A stretch of DNA of 64,000 nucleotides, from IMG/VR virus record IMGVR_UViG_3300046535_002009, positions 1 through 64,000 of that record; one strand, 5' to 3'. This DNA is from a virus. Positions within the stretch are counted from its first letter, which is position 1, and each line of letters opens with the position of its first letter. The position numbers and the translations under genes were made by a program. Below the pieces are notes generated by a model. The model searched no databases. It was not told where the DNA came from and worked only from the letters and a program-made list of their open reading frames with translations. Below, piece by piece: positions 56,089-63,920 of this stretch.

Positions 56089-57435
56089 TCAGCCTGCCCG
56101 CTCCTCGCTGAGGATCTCGGAGTACCGGCCGTGGACGCCGAAGCCTCGCAGGAGCGGACCCACCATGCGGTTGACGACGCCGCCCGGCGCGGTGGCGAGT
56201 TCGGCCCGGGTGGCCGCGGTGGCCTGGTGGTAATCGTCGCGGTCGTATCGAGACGGGTAGCTCGTTCCCCAGGACTGCATCATCGAGTAGGGCACGCGTC
56301 CCTTGAGCCGGGACGCGCCGACGGCGAAGGACCAGGCTCCCTGGTGTCCGGTGATGTCGGCGACCTCCTCGACGACGGCAACGAGCCGTCGAGCGAGAGA
56401 GGGCGCAGCAGCGTCGAGGACGACCTGCTGCCCGCCTGCTCGGTCCATGTGGTCCGAGAACCGGCTGAAGTACAGCCGGAGACCGCCGTCCTCGAACACC
56501 TGCAGCTCGACGACGTCCTCGTCCTCCGCCCGCTCGGGCTGCCAGATTCGGCCTTGCCCGAGGTTCGGCGTGGCCCTGGCGACGCCGCCGGAGCGCCGGA
56601 AGCTGTTGCTTGCGTGGAGCAGCTCCGGGTGCACTTCGTTGCCCTGGAGCACCTGGTTCACCTCGGGGGTGTAGGACTTCTGGACCAGGTGCGCGAGCTT
56701 GAGGTTCCAGTCGGGTGCGCTGGTGAAGTCGAGCAGCATGTCTCGCCTCCCGGCGATGGGCTGCGCAACGAGGAACAGGTGTGACTGCTCGCCGATGTCG
56801 CCGAGGGGATCGCGCTTCATCTCGTCGCTGAGGATGGCCAGGACGTCCTCGTCCGTTGAGCGGCGTCGGGCGTGGAGGCGTGCGACGTCCGGGTCCCTGA
56901 GGATGTGCTTGGTCGTGTCGCCGCGCCCGTGGTACTTGCCGTCCACCATGTGCGGTGCCTGGGGGCTCATCGGCACGTGGACCACGAGGTACCCGTGGGA
57001 GGTGTCTGCGTTGCTGGGGATCGGCTTGATGACGACGCTGATCGGGGGGTCGGGTATCGATCGGGCAACCTGGTCGACTCGCTCGGCGAGGCCCCCGAGG
57101 GGCTGCGGTGCGAGGCTGAAGGTGCGGGCGGACTTGTCCTCGTCGATGCCGATGAGCAGGGTGCCGCCCTCGTTGGCGAAGGAGGCGAGATCGCGTGCCA
57201 GCTCCCGGTTGTCGCTCTTGCTGGCCAGCTCCCGCTTCGCGTCGAGGTAGCTCGACTCCTCGATGAGCCCGCCGTCGATGGCGGCCTGCAGGTCGGCTTC
57301 GGTCTGGGGAGTCCAGCGGGGGTTGTCCGGGGAGAGGTAGATCGTGGTCAAGTGCACCTCGCGCTTCATGTCGCCGCTGCTGCGTCCTTGCAGCAGTGCG
57401 AGTATGCGCCGGAGGTCCGACAGATCGCGCTCCAA
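56089..57435 (-). CDS. AlbA_2/Schlafen-type domain protein
   Basis: A 448-residue frame from a TTG; an ATG at 57369 is an alternative start. The N-terminal domain shows the AlbA_2 signature: EESSYLDAKREL, LARDLASFANEGGTLLIGID and VVHVPMSPQAPHMVDGKYHG. Eukaryotic Schlafen relatives cut tRNA; bacterial AlbA_2 proteins are often regulators or defence parts. The C-terminal half is unknown. Confidence 0.7.
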   Translation of the reverse strand: MERDLSDLRRILALLQGRSSGDMKREVHLTTIYLSPDNPRWTPQTEADLQAAIDGGLIEESSYLDAKRELASKSDNRELARDLASFANEGGTLLIGIDEDKSARTFSLAPQPLGGLAERVDQVARSIPDPPISVVIKPIPSNADTSHGYLVVHVPMSPQAPHMVDGKYHGRGDTTKHILRDPDVARLHARRRSTDEDVLAILSDEMKRDPLGDIGEQSHLFLVAQPIAGRRDMLLDFTSAPDWNLKLAHLVQKSYTPEVNQVLQGNEVHPELLHASNSFRRSGGVARATPNLGQGRIWQPERAEDEDVVELQVFEDGGLRLYFSRFSDHMDRAGGQQVVLDAAAPSLARRLVAVVEEVADITGHQGAWSFAVGASRLKGRVPYSMMQSWGTSYPSRYDRDDYHQATAATRAELATAPGGVVNRMVGPLLRGFGVHGRYSEILSEERAG

Positions 57436-57500
57436 TATCCGTACGGAACGCGTCCGAGGTCAGCCAGCCTCGGCGGCCGCGCGGCTTAATGCCCGCGGCG

Positions 57501-57746
57501 TCACGGCGCAGCATCAATCGGCGCCTGCTGCTCTTCTGGTGGCGTGCTCTCCTGCTTGGCGGCGGCCAGCAGCGCGGCCTCCAGCTGCTCAACGCGCTGC
57601 TGCAACTCGGCGCTGCGGCGGCGGGCTTGGCCGAGTTCGTTCTCGAGGGTGGTGCGGTCCTGTTCCGCGCGGTGGCAGCGGTCGGCGAGCTGCCGCTCGT
57701 ACGCGCCCGGGCCGCCCGGCTGCGGCAGGTACATCGCGTTCGTCAT
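57501..57746 (-). CDS. Coiled-coil small protein (81 aa)
   Basis: The ATG at 57746 follows GAGGAGTGCC. The product (MTNAMYLPQPGGPGAYERQL...) continues as a coiled coil (RTTLENELGQARRRSAELQQ). It is the last gene of the leftward coupled array. Function is unknown. Confidence 0.65.
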   Translation of the reverse strand: MTNAMYLPQPGGPGAYERQLADRCHRAEQDRTTLENELGQARRRSAELQQRVEQLEAALLAAAKQESTPPEEQQAPIDAAP

Positions 57747-57940
57747 CTGTGGGCACTCCTCGAGGAGCGGGACTTCTTGGCGCGGGGCTGGACCCGCCCC
57801 CGGGGCGGATCGGCGGCCGGTGTGGGCGGGGCCGGGCGGCACTGGTTCTCGTCGAGGCAGCAGCAGTCGCCCCGGTCCCGGAAGCAGCAGACAGGCAGCG
57901 CGGGGTCGCAGGCACCCGGGTGGTCGTGGCGATGGCTCAT
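57743..57940 (-). CDS. Cys/His-rich small protein (65 aa)
   Basis: The ATG overlaps the upstream stop. The first half, MSHRHDHPGACDPALPVCCF, then DCCCLDENQC, is dense in Cys/His and likely binds metal. The second half is basic and Pro-rich. Its stop overlaps the next start. Confidence 0.6.
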   Translation of the reverse strand: MSHRHDHPGACDPALPVCCFRDRGDCCCLDENQCRPAPPTPAADPPRGRVQPRAKKSRSSRSAHR

Positions 57941-58197
57941 CCGGTCTGCGCCGCGTTGCAGTTCCCGCCGTCCGCGTAGCCCCAGGAGTGTCCGAGCGGG
58001 AGCTCCTCGTGGGGGCGGCCGCACCCGGGGCACAGCCAGGTGCCGGCCGCGTGCTGCGCCTCGGCCTGTCGGAACGCAGCCGTCTGCCGGAGCACGCTGT
58101 CCGACAGCGGGTCGCGCGGCTGTACATGCTCGTGATCCATCCCGGCCAGGAGGCAGCTGAGGATCGGGCAGCGTGCCCTCTGCGGGTACCCGCTCAA
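57937..58197 (-). CDS. Zinc-ribbon small protein (86 aa)
   Basis: A TTG start at 58197 is supported by GGAGG 8 bases upstream and by overlap with the previous stop. Contains WLCPGCGRPHEE and a late NCNAAQTG. The N-terminal codons include GCGGGTACCCGC, the palindrome core seen at P2. An ATG at residue 20 is the alternative start. Confidence 0.6.
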   Translation of the reverse strand: MSGYPQRARCPILSCLLAGMDHEHVQPRDPLSDSVLRQTAAFRQAEAQHAAGTWLCPGCGRPHEELPLGHSWGYADGGNCNAAQTG

Positions 58198-58388
58198 GGC
58201 TGAGCCTCCTTCTTCTCGGCCGCGGCGGCGCGTCGGGACCGTGTGGCCGCAGCACCGCGCTGGCGGCGCAGCCGGCCAATGCCGGACCGTAGCGTCGCCG
58301 CTTCCTCGGGGGTGAGCTGGTAGAGCTCGGCCCGGTCGACGAGTCGGTCCACCGCGTCGTCGTCGGGCACGGGCTGGCGGCGGGTCAC
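58194..58388 (-). CDS. Small basic helical protein (64 aa)
   Basis: A GTG overlaps the upstream stop (GTGA). The product has DRAELYQLTPEEAATLRSGI and an Arg/Ala-rich end. DNA binding is possible from charge only. Confidence 0.55.
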   Translation of the reverse strand: MTRRQPVPDDDAVDRLVDRAELYQLTPEEAATLRSGIGRLRRQRGAAATRSRRAAAAEKKEAQP

Positions 58389-58546
58389 GGCGCGGCCGGG
58401 GCGGGCCTGGACGGCATCTCGTACAGGGCCTCGGTCGATTCCGGGTGCTGGATCTCGTCGATGAGGTGGTCCTGCTCCGGGTTGCCGGTGTGCGGGAGCT
58501 CGGTGACAGCGCGGCTGTGGGCGTCGTCGTACTGCTGCTGGGTCAC
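58385..58546 (-). CDS. Hypothetical small protein (53 aa)
   Basis: A GTG after GAGAGGACCC, overlapping the previous stop. Acidic and helical: MTQQQYDDAHSRAVTELPHT, then PEQDHLIDEIQHPESTEALY. No family is recognised; coupling supports it. Confidence 0.55.
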   Translation of the reverse strand: MTQQQYDDAHSRAVTELPHTGNPEQDHLIDEIQHPESTEALYEMPSRPAPAAP

Positions 58547-58785
58547 GGAAGGGTCCTCTCGGTGGTCTGGGTGAAGGTCTGGGTCTGGCCGAGCGGGCCA
58601 AGCCAGGCGAGGAGGCTGACAAGGGTGTCGGCGTTGACGCCGACCAGGTCCTGACGAAGCTCGGCGAACAGGCTGGAGGCGACTCCGGTCTCCCGGGCGA
58701 CGGCCCGCCAGGAGATCCCTCGCTGCTCCCGGCGGGTGTCGAGGGCCTGCCACAGGGCACGCCGGTCCAGGCGGTGGCTCGTCAT
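58543..58785 (-). CDS. XRE-like HTH protein (80 aa)
   Basis: An 80-residue protein made almost only of an HTH: WQALDTRREQRGISWRAVAR, then ETGVASSLFAELRQDLVGVN. Similar small XRE proteins are used as phage regulators. It overlaps its neighbours on both sides, so it is regulated with the array. Confidence 0.7.
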   Translation of the reverse strand: MTSHRLDRRALWQALDTRREQRGISWRAVARETGVASSLFAELRQDLVGVNADTLVSLLAWLGPLGQTQTFTQTTERTLP

Positions 58786-59159
58786 ACCGGACGTCCGCTG
58801 GGGTGGGCGGCGCGGCGTCGGATGCGGCAGGCGCCTTCCCGTGAGCAGACCATGGTGGGCTCGGCATGGTGGCCGGGGTCGAGGCGCCGGAACTGGCTGA
58901 TGCCGACGCGGCCGCAGCGGGCGCAGGTCCGCTCGTTGGCCTTCTCCGGGAGGTACTCGATCGCGTAGGCGGGGTGGGTGGTGAGGATCCGGCGTTCGCC
59001 GTCGAGTTGGATCCGCAGGTGGCTTTCGTGGAAGCCGACGATCGTGCCGAGCTGACGGCCGGCGCGAGGGTTGCCGCTGTAGGCGACGCGCCGGTACCGC
59101 TCGACCAGCGGCAGGTTGTAGGTGGCCCTGATCCACGCGGCGGAGCTGGCGGCGCTCAC
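58782..59159 (-). CDS. Hypothetical protein with zinc ribbon (125 aa)
   Basis: A GTG overlaps the upstream stop. The N-terminal part is strand-rich (RAGRQLGTIVGFHESHLRIQ), then CARCGRVGISQF and VCSREGACR give a four-Cys site. Nucleic-acid binding is plausible. Confidence 0.65.
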   Translation of the reverse strand: MSAASSAAWIRATYNLPLVERYRRVAYSGNPRAGRQLGTIVGFHESHLRIQLDGERRILTTHPAYAIEYLPEKANERTCARCGRVGISQFRRLDPGHHAEPTMVCSREGACRIRRRAAHPSGRPV

Positions 59160-59350
59160 CGGCGGACCCTCTCGCCCCGGCGGCTGGCGGCGTTGCGGAC
59201 GGAGCGTTCGGCATCGCGCAGGACCGTGGTGCGCCACCACCAGGACCAGGCGGCAGCCATCGCGCGCTCGGTGTGCCGGTCCGCGAGGTACAGCAGGCCG
59301 AGGAGCGCCCAGACCGCAACCGTCAGCAGGAGCAGCTCGGTGAGGGTCAC
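59156..59350 (-). CDS. Single-span membrane protein (64 aa)
   Basis: A GTG overlaps the upstream stop. MTLTELLLLTVAVWALLGLL is a membrane helix, followed by a Trp/Arg-rich amphipathic tail (AAAWSWWWRTTVLRDAERSV). The role is unknown. Confidence 0.6.
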   Translation of the reverse strand: MTLTELLLLTVAVWALLGLLYLADRHTERAMAAAWSWWWRTTVLRDAERSVRNAASRRGERVRR

Positions 59351-59454
59351 CGCTCGTCCTCGCGGGTTCCGACGCGGGCCGCGCCAAGGAGAACGGCCAG
59401 GGCGATGACGGCGAGCACGATAACGACGGCGACGCACAGGACGGCCTTGATCAT
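59347..59454 (-). CDS. Single-span membrane micro-protein (35 aa)
   Basis: The ATG overlaps the stop of the 59451-60308 gene (ATGA) and the stop overlaps the next GTG. MIKAVLCVAVVIVLAVIALA, then VLLGAARVGTREDER: one helix and a charged tail. Double coupling supports it. Confidence 0.6.
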   Translation of the reverse strand: MIKAVLCVAVVIVLAVIALAVLLGAARVGTREDER

Positions 59455-60308
59455 GACGGGTTCACCTCGTAGGAGAGGACCAGGTCGGCGCCGTCCTGGG
59501 CCATGGTGACGACGGCCGGGTTGACGCCGTGGGCCGCCGCAGCCCGGGACGCGGTCCGGGTCAGCGCGGGGAAGTCCCGGACCGGGACGGGCAACGGCAC
59601 GCGCAGCTGCACGGTGACCGTGTGCGGCGGGGCGTCCGGCTCGGCGTCGTCGCCGAGGTCCGGCGGCAGGTAGGTCCGGCCGCGGTTGTAGTGCGGGATC
59701 GGGTCCGGCATGGGGATCACCACGCGGGAGTCGCGGTCGAGTTCGTTGCCGTCCGCGTCGTAGAAGGTCGCCCGGTCCTGCTCGTGGCGCTCACGCCACG
59801 CGATCAGGTCGACCTCGGCCAGGCCGGCCGGCGCGGTCTCGCCGCCGTACCAGTCCTCGGTGATGCCCGCGGCGCGGAGCTCCGTCCCGTCCATCTCGCC
59901 GACGAGGACCTCCCGGCCGGCGATCACGTCGTAGGCCTCGGGCTGCGGCAGGTGCCGGTAGGCGGCCACCAGCTGCTCCAGGCACTCGACGAACTGGAGC
60001 TGCCAGTCGATCGGCATGGACTGGGCGAGAGTGCGGGGCACGACGAAGTGCGTGCTGTAGGAGAGGCCGGCGTGCGCGTGGACGGGCCCGTCCGTGTGGT
60101 TGCGCGGTGGCATGGTGGGTCCTCGGAGGGGCTGGGGTGGGCGGGAGCCGCTGGCGGTCTCGGGGAGCGCAGGCCGGCCAACGATCTGGCGCCGTGCCCG
60201 TTCAGCGGCTGCACGCAGCGCGTCGTTGGCCGTTCCGGGCGTGACCGAGTCCGCGAGCAGGTGGTCGAAGTGCTCCGGGCTGACCGTGGTCACCTCTGGG
60301 TCGGTCAC
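59451..60308 (-). CDS. Hypothetical protein (285 aa, possible two starts)
   Basis: A GTG at 60308 overlaps the upstream stop. A second in-frame ATG at 60113 after GAGGACCCACC would give 220 residues starting MPPRNHTDGPVHAHAGLSYS. The C-terminal part (HTVTVQLRVPLPVPVRDFPA, DGADLVLSYEVNP) is strand-rich. No family is recognised. Confidence 0.6.
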   Translation of the reverse strand: MTDPEVTTVSPEHFDHLLADSVTPGTANDALRAAAERARRQIVGRPALPETASGSRPPQPLRGPTMPPRNHTDGPVHAHAGLSYSTHFVVPRTLAQSMPIDWQLQFVECLEQLVAAYRHLPQPEAYDVIAGREVLVGEMDGTELRAAGITEDWYGGETAPAGLAEVDLIAWRERHEQDRATFYDADGNELDRDSRVVIPMPDPIPHYNRGRTYLPPDLGDDAEPDAPPHTVTVQLRVPLPVPVRDFPALTRTASRAAAAHGVNPAVVTMAQDGADLVLSYEVNPS

Positions 60309-60700
60309 GGCTGGGGTTCCTCGGGGAACAGCTCGGCCGCCCGGGCGTGCGGGCAGGTCGCCTCGGTGTAGAACCAGAAGTGCGCCTGGCAGTAGCCGTG
60401 ATGGTCGTGCCGGCAGGGATCCGGGTCGCGCAGCTCATCGATAAGTTCGCGGAGTTGGTCGCCGTCCCAGACGACTCGGGTCCGGCCGTCGTGGCCGTGC
60501 ACACGGATGGCGTCCTCGATCGAATTCCACAGCACGGTGGACGCCGTGCTGGTGCTCCAGCGCAGAGCGACGGTGCCGTCGGGAAACTGGATGCCGTGGG
60601 CGACGGGCCCGGTGCCGGAGACGCCAGTGACGTCCTCGTCGCGCTGGAGGGTGAACAGGCGGCCGGTGGGCCGGGGTTCAGTGGTGGGCTGGTCGGGCAT
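60305..60700 (-). CDS. Hypothetical protein with Cys/His end (131 aa)
   Basis: The ATG follows GGGAGAACC. Central residues (GIQFPDGTVALRWSTSTAST) are typical of small phage proteins in Streptomyces. The C-terminus has CRHDHHGYCQAHFW and TCPHA, a possible zinc site. It couples to the next gene by GTGA. Confidence 0.65.
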   Translation of the reverse strand: MPDQPTTEPRPTGRLFTLQRDEDVTGVSGTGPVAHGIQFPDGTVALRWSTSTASTVLWNSIEDAIRVHGHDGRTRVVWDGDQLRELIDELRDPDPCRHDHHGYCQAHFWFYTEATCPHARAAELFPEEPQP

Positions 60701-60717
60701 GGGTGGTTCTCCCGGGG

Positions 60718-60951
60718 TCAAGCCGCAGCGGCGTTCAGGCCGCAGGCGGCGAGGAGTTCGTCGACCTCGTCGTCGCTGAGGTCGGGGCGGGTGATGTCGT
60801 CGAGGCCGTCGCCGATGCCGTTGGCGATCTGGCGCCATCGGTCGGCCTTGTCCGGGTCGCGTCGCTCGCAGCGGTCCGCGGCGGTCAAGAGGATGTCGAC
60901 GAGGTCGGCGGCGTCGGCCGTGGTGTCGAGGTGAAGTTCGAGGCGGAGCAT
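60718..60951 (-). CDS. Hypothetical acidic helical protein (77 aa)
   Basis: The ATG follows CCGGAGGCCGCC. The protein begins MLRLELHLDTTADAADLVDI and is acidic throughout. It follows a terminator-like hairpin, so it may have its own promoter. No family is recognised. Confidence 0.6.
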   Translation of the reverse strand: MLRLELHLDTTADAADLVDILLTAADRCERRDPDKADRWRQIANGIGDGLDDITRPDLSDDEVDELLAACGLNAAAA

Positions 60952-61077
60952 GGCGGCCTCCGGTGAGCGGGTGGGACGGCGCGGGCGGGCGGCCGGGGCC
61001 GGTGCGGAGGGCGCTCGAATCATCGTGCGCCTGATCCGCCGGAAGGCCCAGGGACGGATGCGCGTAGTAGCACCTAC

Positions 61078-61114
61078 GGGTGGCCAGCCGGGAAAGGTAT
61101 CCGGCTGGCCACCC
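61078..61114 (-). terminator. Hairpin after the 335-aa gene
   Basis: A 14-bp perfect stem with a 9-nt loop, 32 bases past the stop of the 61146-62153 gene. No U-run. It divides the leftward array into two transcripts. Confidence 0.65.
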
Positions 61115-61145
61115 GGGTGTTCCGAAATTCGGACACCTGGGCCGG

Positions 61146-62153
61146 TCATGAACCGCCGTAGGCGCCGAGGACAGTGACGGGGACGACGCGGAACCCGGTG
61201 CTGCTCTCGCCGTTGTCGGCCTTGACCCACATGACCCAACGGTCGGGGTCCTCCTGGTCCTCGTACCAGGTGTAGTCGGTGCCGTCGCCGTGCTCGGCCC
61301 GGTGGTCGTCGCGGCAGTGCGCCTGGGCGTCCTCTCGGGCGGTGTAGGTGTCGAGCGGGATCCCGCCGCGCTCGGCGCGCCATACGGTGACCGCGAGCCC
61401 GTCGACGTCGAGTCTCAGGGCGGCGGCGATGGTGGCCGCGAGCTTCGTCGCTTCGTCCTCGTCCATCGCGAGGACGATGGTCCGGCCGTCGAGGAGGCGC
61501 AGCGGCGCGTGCAGGGACGCTCCGAGCTCGGTCTCGGGCCACTGCAGCTCACCGGTCCAGCGAGCGGTCACCGGGGCGCTGACCGTGTCCGGGGCGGCCT
61601 GGCGCTGCGCCTGGTGGGCGAGCTGCCGGTGGAGGATGTCGACCTCGTTGAGGAGGTCGGCGATCGCGGCCTCGGCCAGGGAGTTGGCCACGTACTCCGG
61701 GACCTGCCCCGAGTAGAGGCGATCCAGGCGGGCGCGGGCGTTCGCCTCGGCCCGCTCGATGAGTTCGGCCCGGGTGCGCCGCTCCCCCGTGTCGAGGCGG
61801 GCGCGCTCCTCGCGTAGCTTGTCGACGATCTCGCGCTCCATGGCGACGCTGAGTCGGGCCGTGTGCCGGCCGTGCGAGAGGTAGCCGACGAGGGTGTCCT
61901 TCTTCTGGTGGAAGTAGAAGCGCTTGCCCTCGTGGTCGGCGATGCGGTCCCAGGCGTTGCGCTGCTCGTCGGGAACGTCGCCGTGCCAGAACAGGTCGCG
62001 GTGGTGGTGCTCGCGGCGGGCGACGGCGCCGAGCGCCTCGCAGGCGGCCATCCAGTGCGCGGTGTCGACTGGGTGGCCGTCGGCCTGGAGCTGGGCGGCA
62101 CGGGCGGCGAGGCCGGCCGGGGTGGGCAGGTACTCGGGGGCTTCGGTGTCCAT
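61146..62153 (-). CDS. Hypothetical coiled-coil protein (335 aa)
   Basis: A 335-residue protein: a His/Trp-rich N-terminal part (ARREHHHRDLFWHGDVPDEQ), a long charged helix region (IVDKLREERARLDTGERRTR) and a C-terminal mixed domain with DDHRAEHGDGTDYTWYEDQE. It looks like a well-folded multi-domain protein. I do not recognise it. It is followed by a hairpin terminator. Confidence 0.7.
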   Translation of the reverse strand: MDTEAPEYLPTPAGLAARAAQLQADGHPVDTAHWMAACEALGAVARREHHHRDLFWHGDVPDEQRNAWDRIADHEGKRFYFHQKKDTLVGYLSHGRHTARLSVAMEREIVDKLREERARLDTGERRTRAELIERAEANARARLDRLYSGQVPEYVANSLAEAAIADLLNEVDILHRQLAHQAQRQAAPDTVSAPVTARWTGELQWPETELGASLHAPLRLLDGRTIVLAMDEDEATKLAATIAAALRLDVDGLAVTVWRAERGGIPLDTYTAREDAQAHCRDDHRAEHGDGTDYTWYEDQEDPDRWVMWVKADNGESSTGFRVVPVTVLGAYGGS

Positions 62154-62226
62154 GGGTGGTGCCTTCCTGATGGGCCCGCCCCGGCGGGGTGCCGGGGCGG
62201 GCGGTGGCGGTGGTTCGCGTGGGTGG

Positions 62227-62472
62227 TCAGCCGGCGTGGGCCGTGCGGCCGGCTGCCTGGTTCCACTCGGCGAAGGCCTTCCTCTGCATGCCGGCCGAGT
62301 CGTACGCGGCCATGGCGGTTGCTGCTGCCGCAGCGAGGGTGGCGTGCACCTGTGCGGCGGCGATGAGCCGGTCCGCCTCCGGGTTGGTCCCCTCGTAGGT
62401 GGTCGCCTTGCTCGCGAATGCGAGCTGGACGAGCTGCTCAGCTTCGGAGTAGTGCTCGGGCCCGGTGGCCAT
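62227..62472 (-). CDS. Hypothetical helical protein (81 aa)
   Basis: The ATG overlaps the upstream stop (TGATGG). The Ala-rich helical product (MATGPEHYSEAEQLVQLAFA...) has no recognised motif. Part of the coupled array. Confidence 0.6.
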   Translation of the reverse strand: MATGPEHYSEAEQLVQLAFASKATTYEGTNPEADRLIAAAQVHATLAAAAATAMAAYDSAGMQRKAFAEWNQAAGRTAHAG

Positions 62473-62717
62473 CAGGTGTTGTCCTTCGGGGTGGTGAAGC
62501 GGGGCGGGGTGCCGGCGGCCGCCCGGAGGGCGTCGACTCGGGCGGCGAGCCGCAGGATGTGGAGGGCATTGCGGGTGAGTGCCTGAGCCGGGGCCTCGAC
62601 GGGTTCGCGGCGGACGATCCCGGCGGCGAACTTCTGGGTCTGGCTGGCGACGGCCATCGCGGCGCGGGCGAGGTCGTTCTCGGCGCGCTCGACAGCCGCG
62701 GTCAGGTCGGTGCTCAC
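62472..62717 (-). CDS. Hypothetical helical protein (81 aa)
   Basis: A GTG overlaps the upstream stop. Helical: MSTDLTAAVERAENDLARAA, then a basic patch and TPPRFTTPKDNT. No family is recognised. Confidence 0.6.
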   Translation of the reverse strand: MSTDLTAAVERAENDLARAAMAVASQTQKFAAGIVRREPVEAPAQALTRNALHILRLAARVDALRAAAGTPPRFTTPKDNT

Positions 62718-63229
62718 TCGGGCCGCCCGGTGTCCGGCGCCTCGGTGGTGGGGCGCAGCTGCGCCCAGGCGGCGAGGATGGCGGGCAGCGCCGGGCACCA
62801 GGCGCCGGTGTCCCACATGCCGGCGCGGTAGCTGCTGCTGGCGCAGTCCTTCGGCCAGAGACCACACGCGCACTGGTCGTCGTGGTGATAGGCGTTGAGG
62901 GCCTGGTCTGCCACGTCGCCGAGGAACTCCAGCTCGGCGCGGGTGAGGACGACCGGGTCGGGCGGGGTGGGCTGGTAGCCGTCGATGTCGGTGCCGTCGG
63001 GGTGCTGGGCGTCGACGCCGCGAGGCGACCAGCGGAGCCGGTACTCGCCGAACGGGAAGTCCGCGGTGAGTTGCTGAAGGCCTGCCGGGCCGGTGATGCC
63101 GAGGAGCCGGCCGAGGCGGCAGCGGGGGTGGCACTCGTCGGGGTGGGTGAGGGTACGGCTGACGCCGTGGTCGCTGCTGATGGCGAACCGGTGCCAGGGC
63201 CCGGCCGTGAGGTGGTCGATGTCGATCAC
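62714..63229 (-). CDS. Hypothetical Cys/His-containing protein (171 aa)
   Basis: A GTG at 63229 overlaps the upstream stop. The protein (MIDIDHLTAGPWHRFAISSD...) has DECHPRCRLG and DDQCACGLWPKDCASS, two Cys clusters. Strand-rich with a helical end. Similar genes appear in Streptomyces phage early regions; function is unknown. Confidence 0.65.
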   Translation of the reverse strand: MIDIDHLTAGPWHRFAISSDHGVSRTLTHPDECHPRCRLGRLLGITGPAGLQQLTADFPFGEYRLRWSPRGVDAQHPDGTDIDGYQPTPPDPVVLTRAELEFLGDVADQALNAYHHDDQCACGLWPKDCASSSYRAGMWDTGAWCPALPAILAAWAQLRPTTEAPDTGRPE

Positions 63230-63546
63230 AGGTCCCAGTCCTCCGGGAGGTTGGCCGCCACCAGGTCGGTGACCCAGGCGGGATAGGTGTCGGGGTTCCA
63301 CAGCTCGCGGGTGACGGCCGAGGCGGGAAGGCCGAGTTGGCCGGAGACGAGGCGACGGCGGCCGGAGACCTTCACCCGGGCCTGGCCCGGCCGGTAGGCA
63401 GGGGGCCGGTCCTCGGGACGCAGCCACCGGTAGGTGATCTCGACGGTCTCCGGCACGACCGTGGGCGAGTACGGGACCGGCAGGTCGGGCACGTCGGTCA
63501 CCCGGAAGGTCAGCGTGCGGGTCTCCTCTGCCCGGGTGGCGCTCAC
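63226..63546 (-). CDS. Beta-rich small protein, paralogue pair member 1 (106 aa)
   Basis: I chose the GTG at 63546, which overlaps the upstream stop. The protein has a strand-rich body (VPETVEITYRWLRPE) and ends YPAWVTDLVAANLPEDWDL. The next gene shares the end pattern PAW-DLV-NLP-W, so the two are tandem paralogues. Confidence 0.65.
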   Translation of the reverse strand: MSATRAEETRTLTFRVTDVPDLPVPYSPTVVPETVEITYRWLRPEDRPPAYRPGQARVKVSGRRRLVSGQLGLPASAVTRELWNPDTYPAWVTDLVAANLPEDWDL

Positions 63547-63866
63547 GCGGTCCACCACGCCGGGAGGTTGTCCTTGACAAGGTCGCCGATCCAGGCTGGC
63601 CGCTCGTCCCGGGGGACGGTGGACCAGACCTCGACGCTGTCGCCGAGAGGGCTGACAGTGCCGTCCGGGTCGCGGTAGTTGCCGCGGACGTGCACCTCGA
63701 TCAGCCGCGTGACGGCGTAGGCCTCGTGCTGCGAGTACCGGATGGTGATCCGGTTCGGGACGATGCGGTCGCGGCCGGAGGTGACGTCGGGGGCGCCGTT
63801 CGGCAGGTCGAGGAGGAGGCGCTGCTCCTCGCTGCGGGGGACGGTGGCGACGGTTGCGGTGGTCAT
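63543..63866 (-). CDS. Beta-rich small protein, paralogue pair member 2 (107 aa)
   Basis: An ATG start (MTTATVATVPRSEEQRLLLD...). Strand-rich body (VPNRITIRYSQHEAYAVTRL) and end RPAWIGDLVKDNLPAWWTA, matching its neighbour. Such small proteins with an aromatic end recur in actinophage arrays. Confidence 0.65.
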   Translation of the reverse strand: MTTATVATVPRSEEQRLLLDLPNGAPDVTSGRDRIVPNRITIRYSQHEAYAVTRLIEVHVRGNYRDPDGTVSPLGDSVEVWSTVPRDERPAWIGDLVKDNLPAWWTA

Positions 63867-63885
63867 CGTGTGTCTCTCGGGTCGG

Positions 63886-63915
63886 GCCGGGCCGCCCATT
63901 GCGGGGCGGCCCGGC
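63886..63915 (-). terminator. GC-rich hairpin in the right-end gap
   Basis: A 12-bp stem with a 6-nt loop between the genes at 63866 and 63921, 5 bases past the stop of the partial right-edge gene. Likely a leftward terminator. Confidence 0.6.
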
Positions 63916-63920
63916 GGCGG

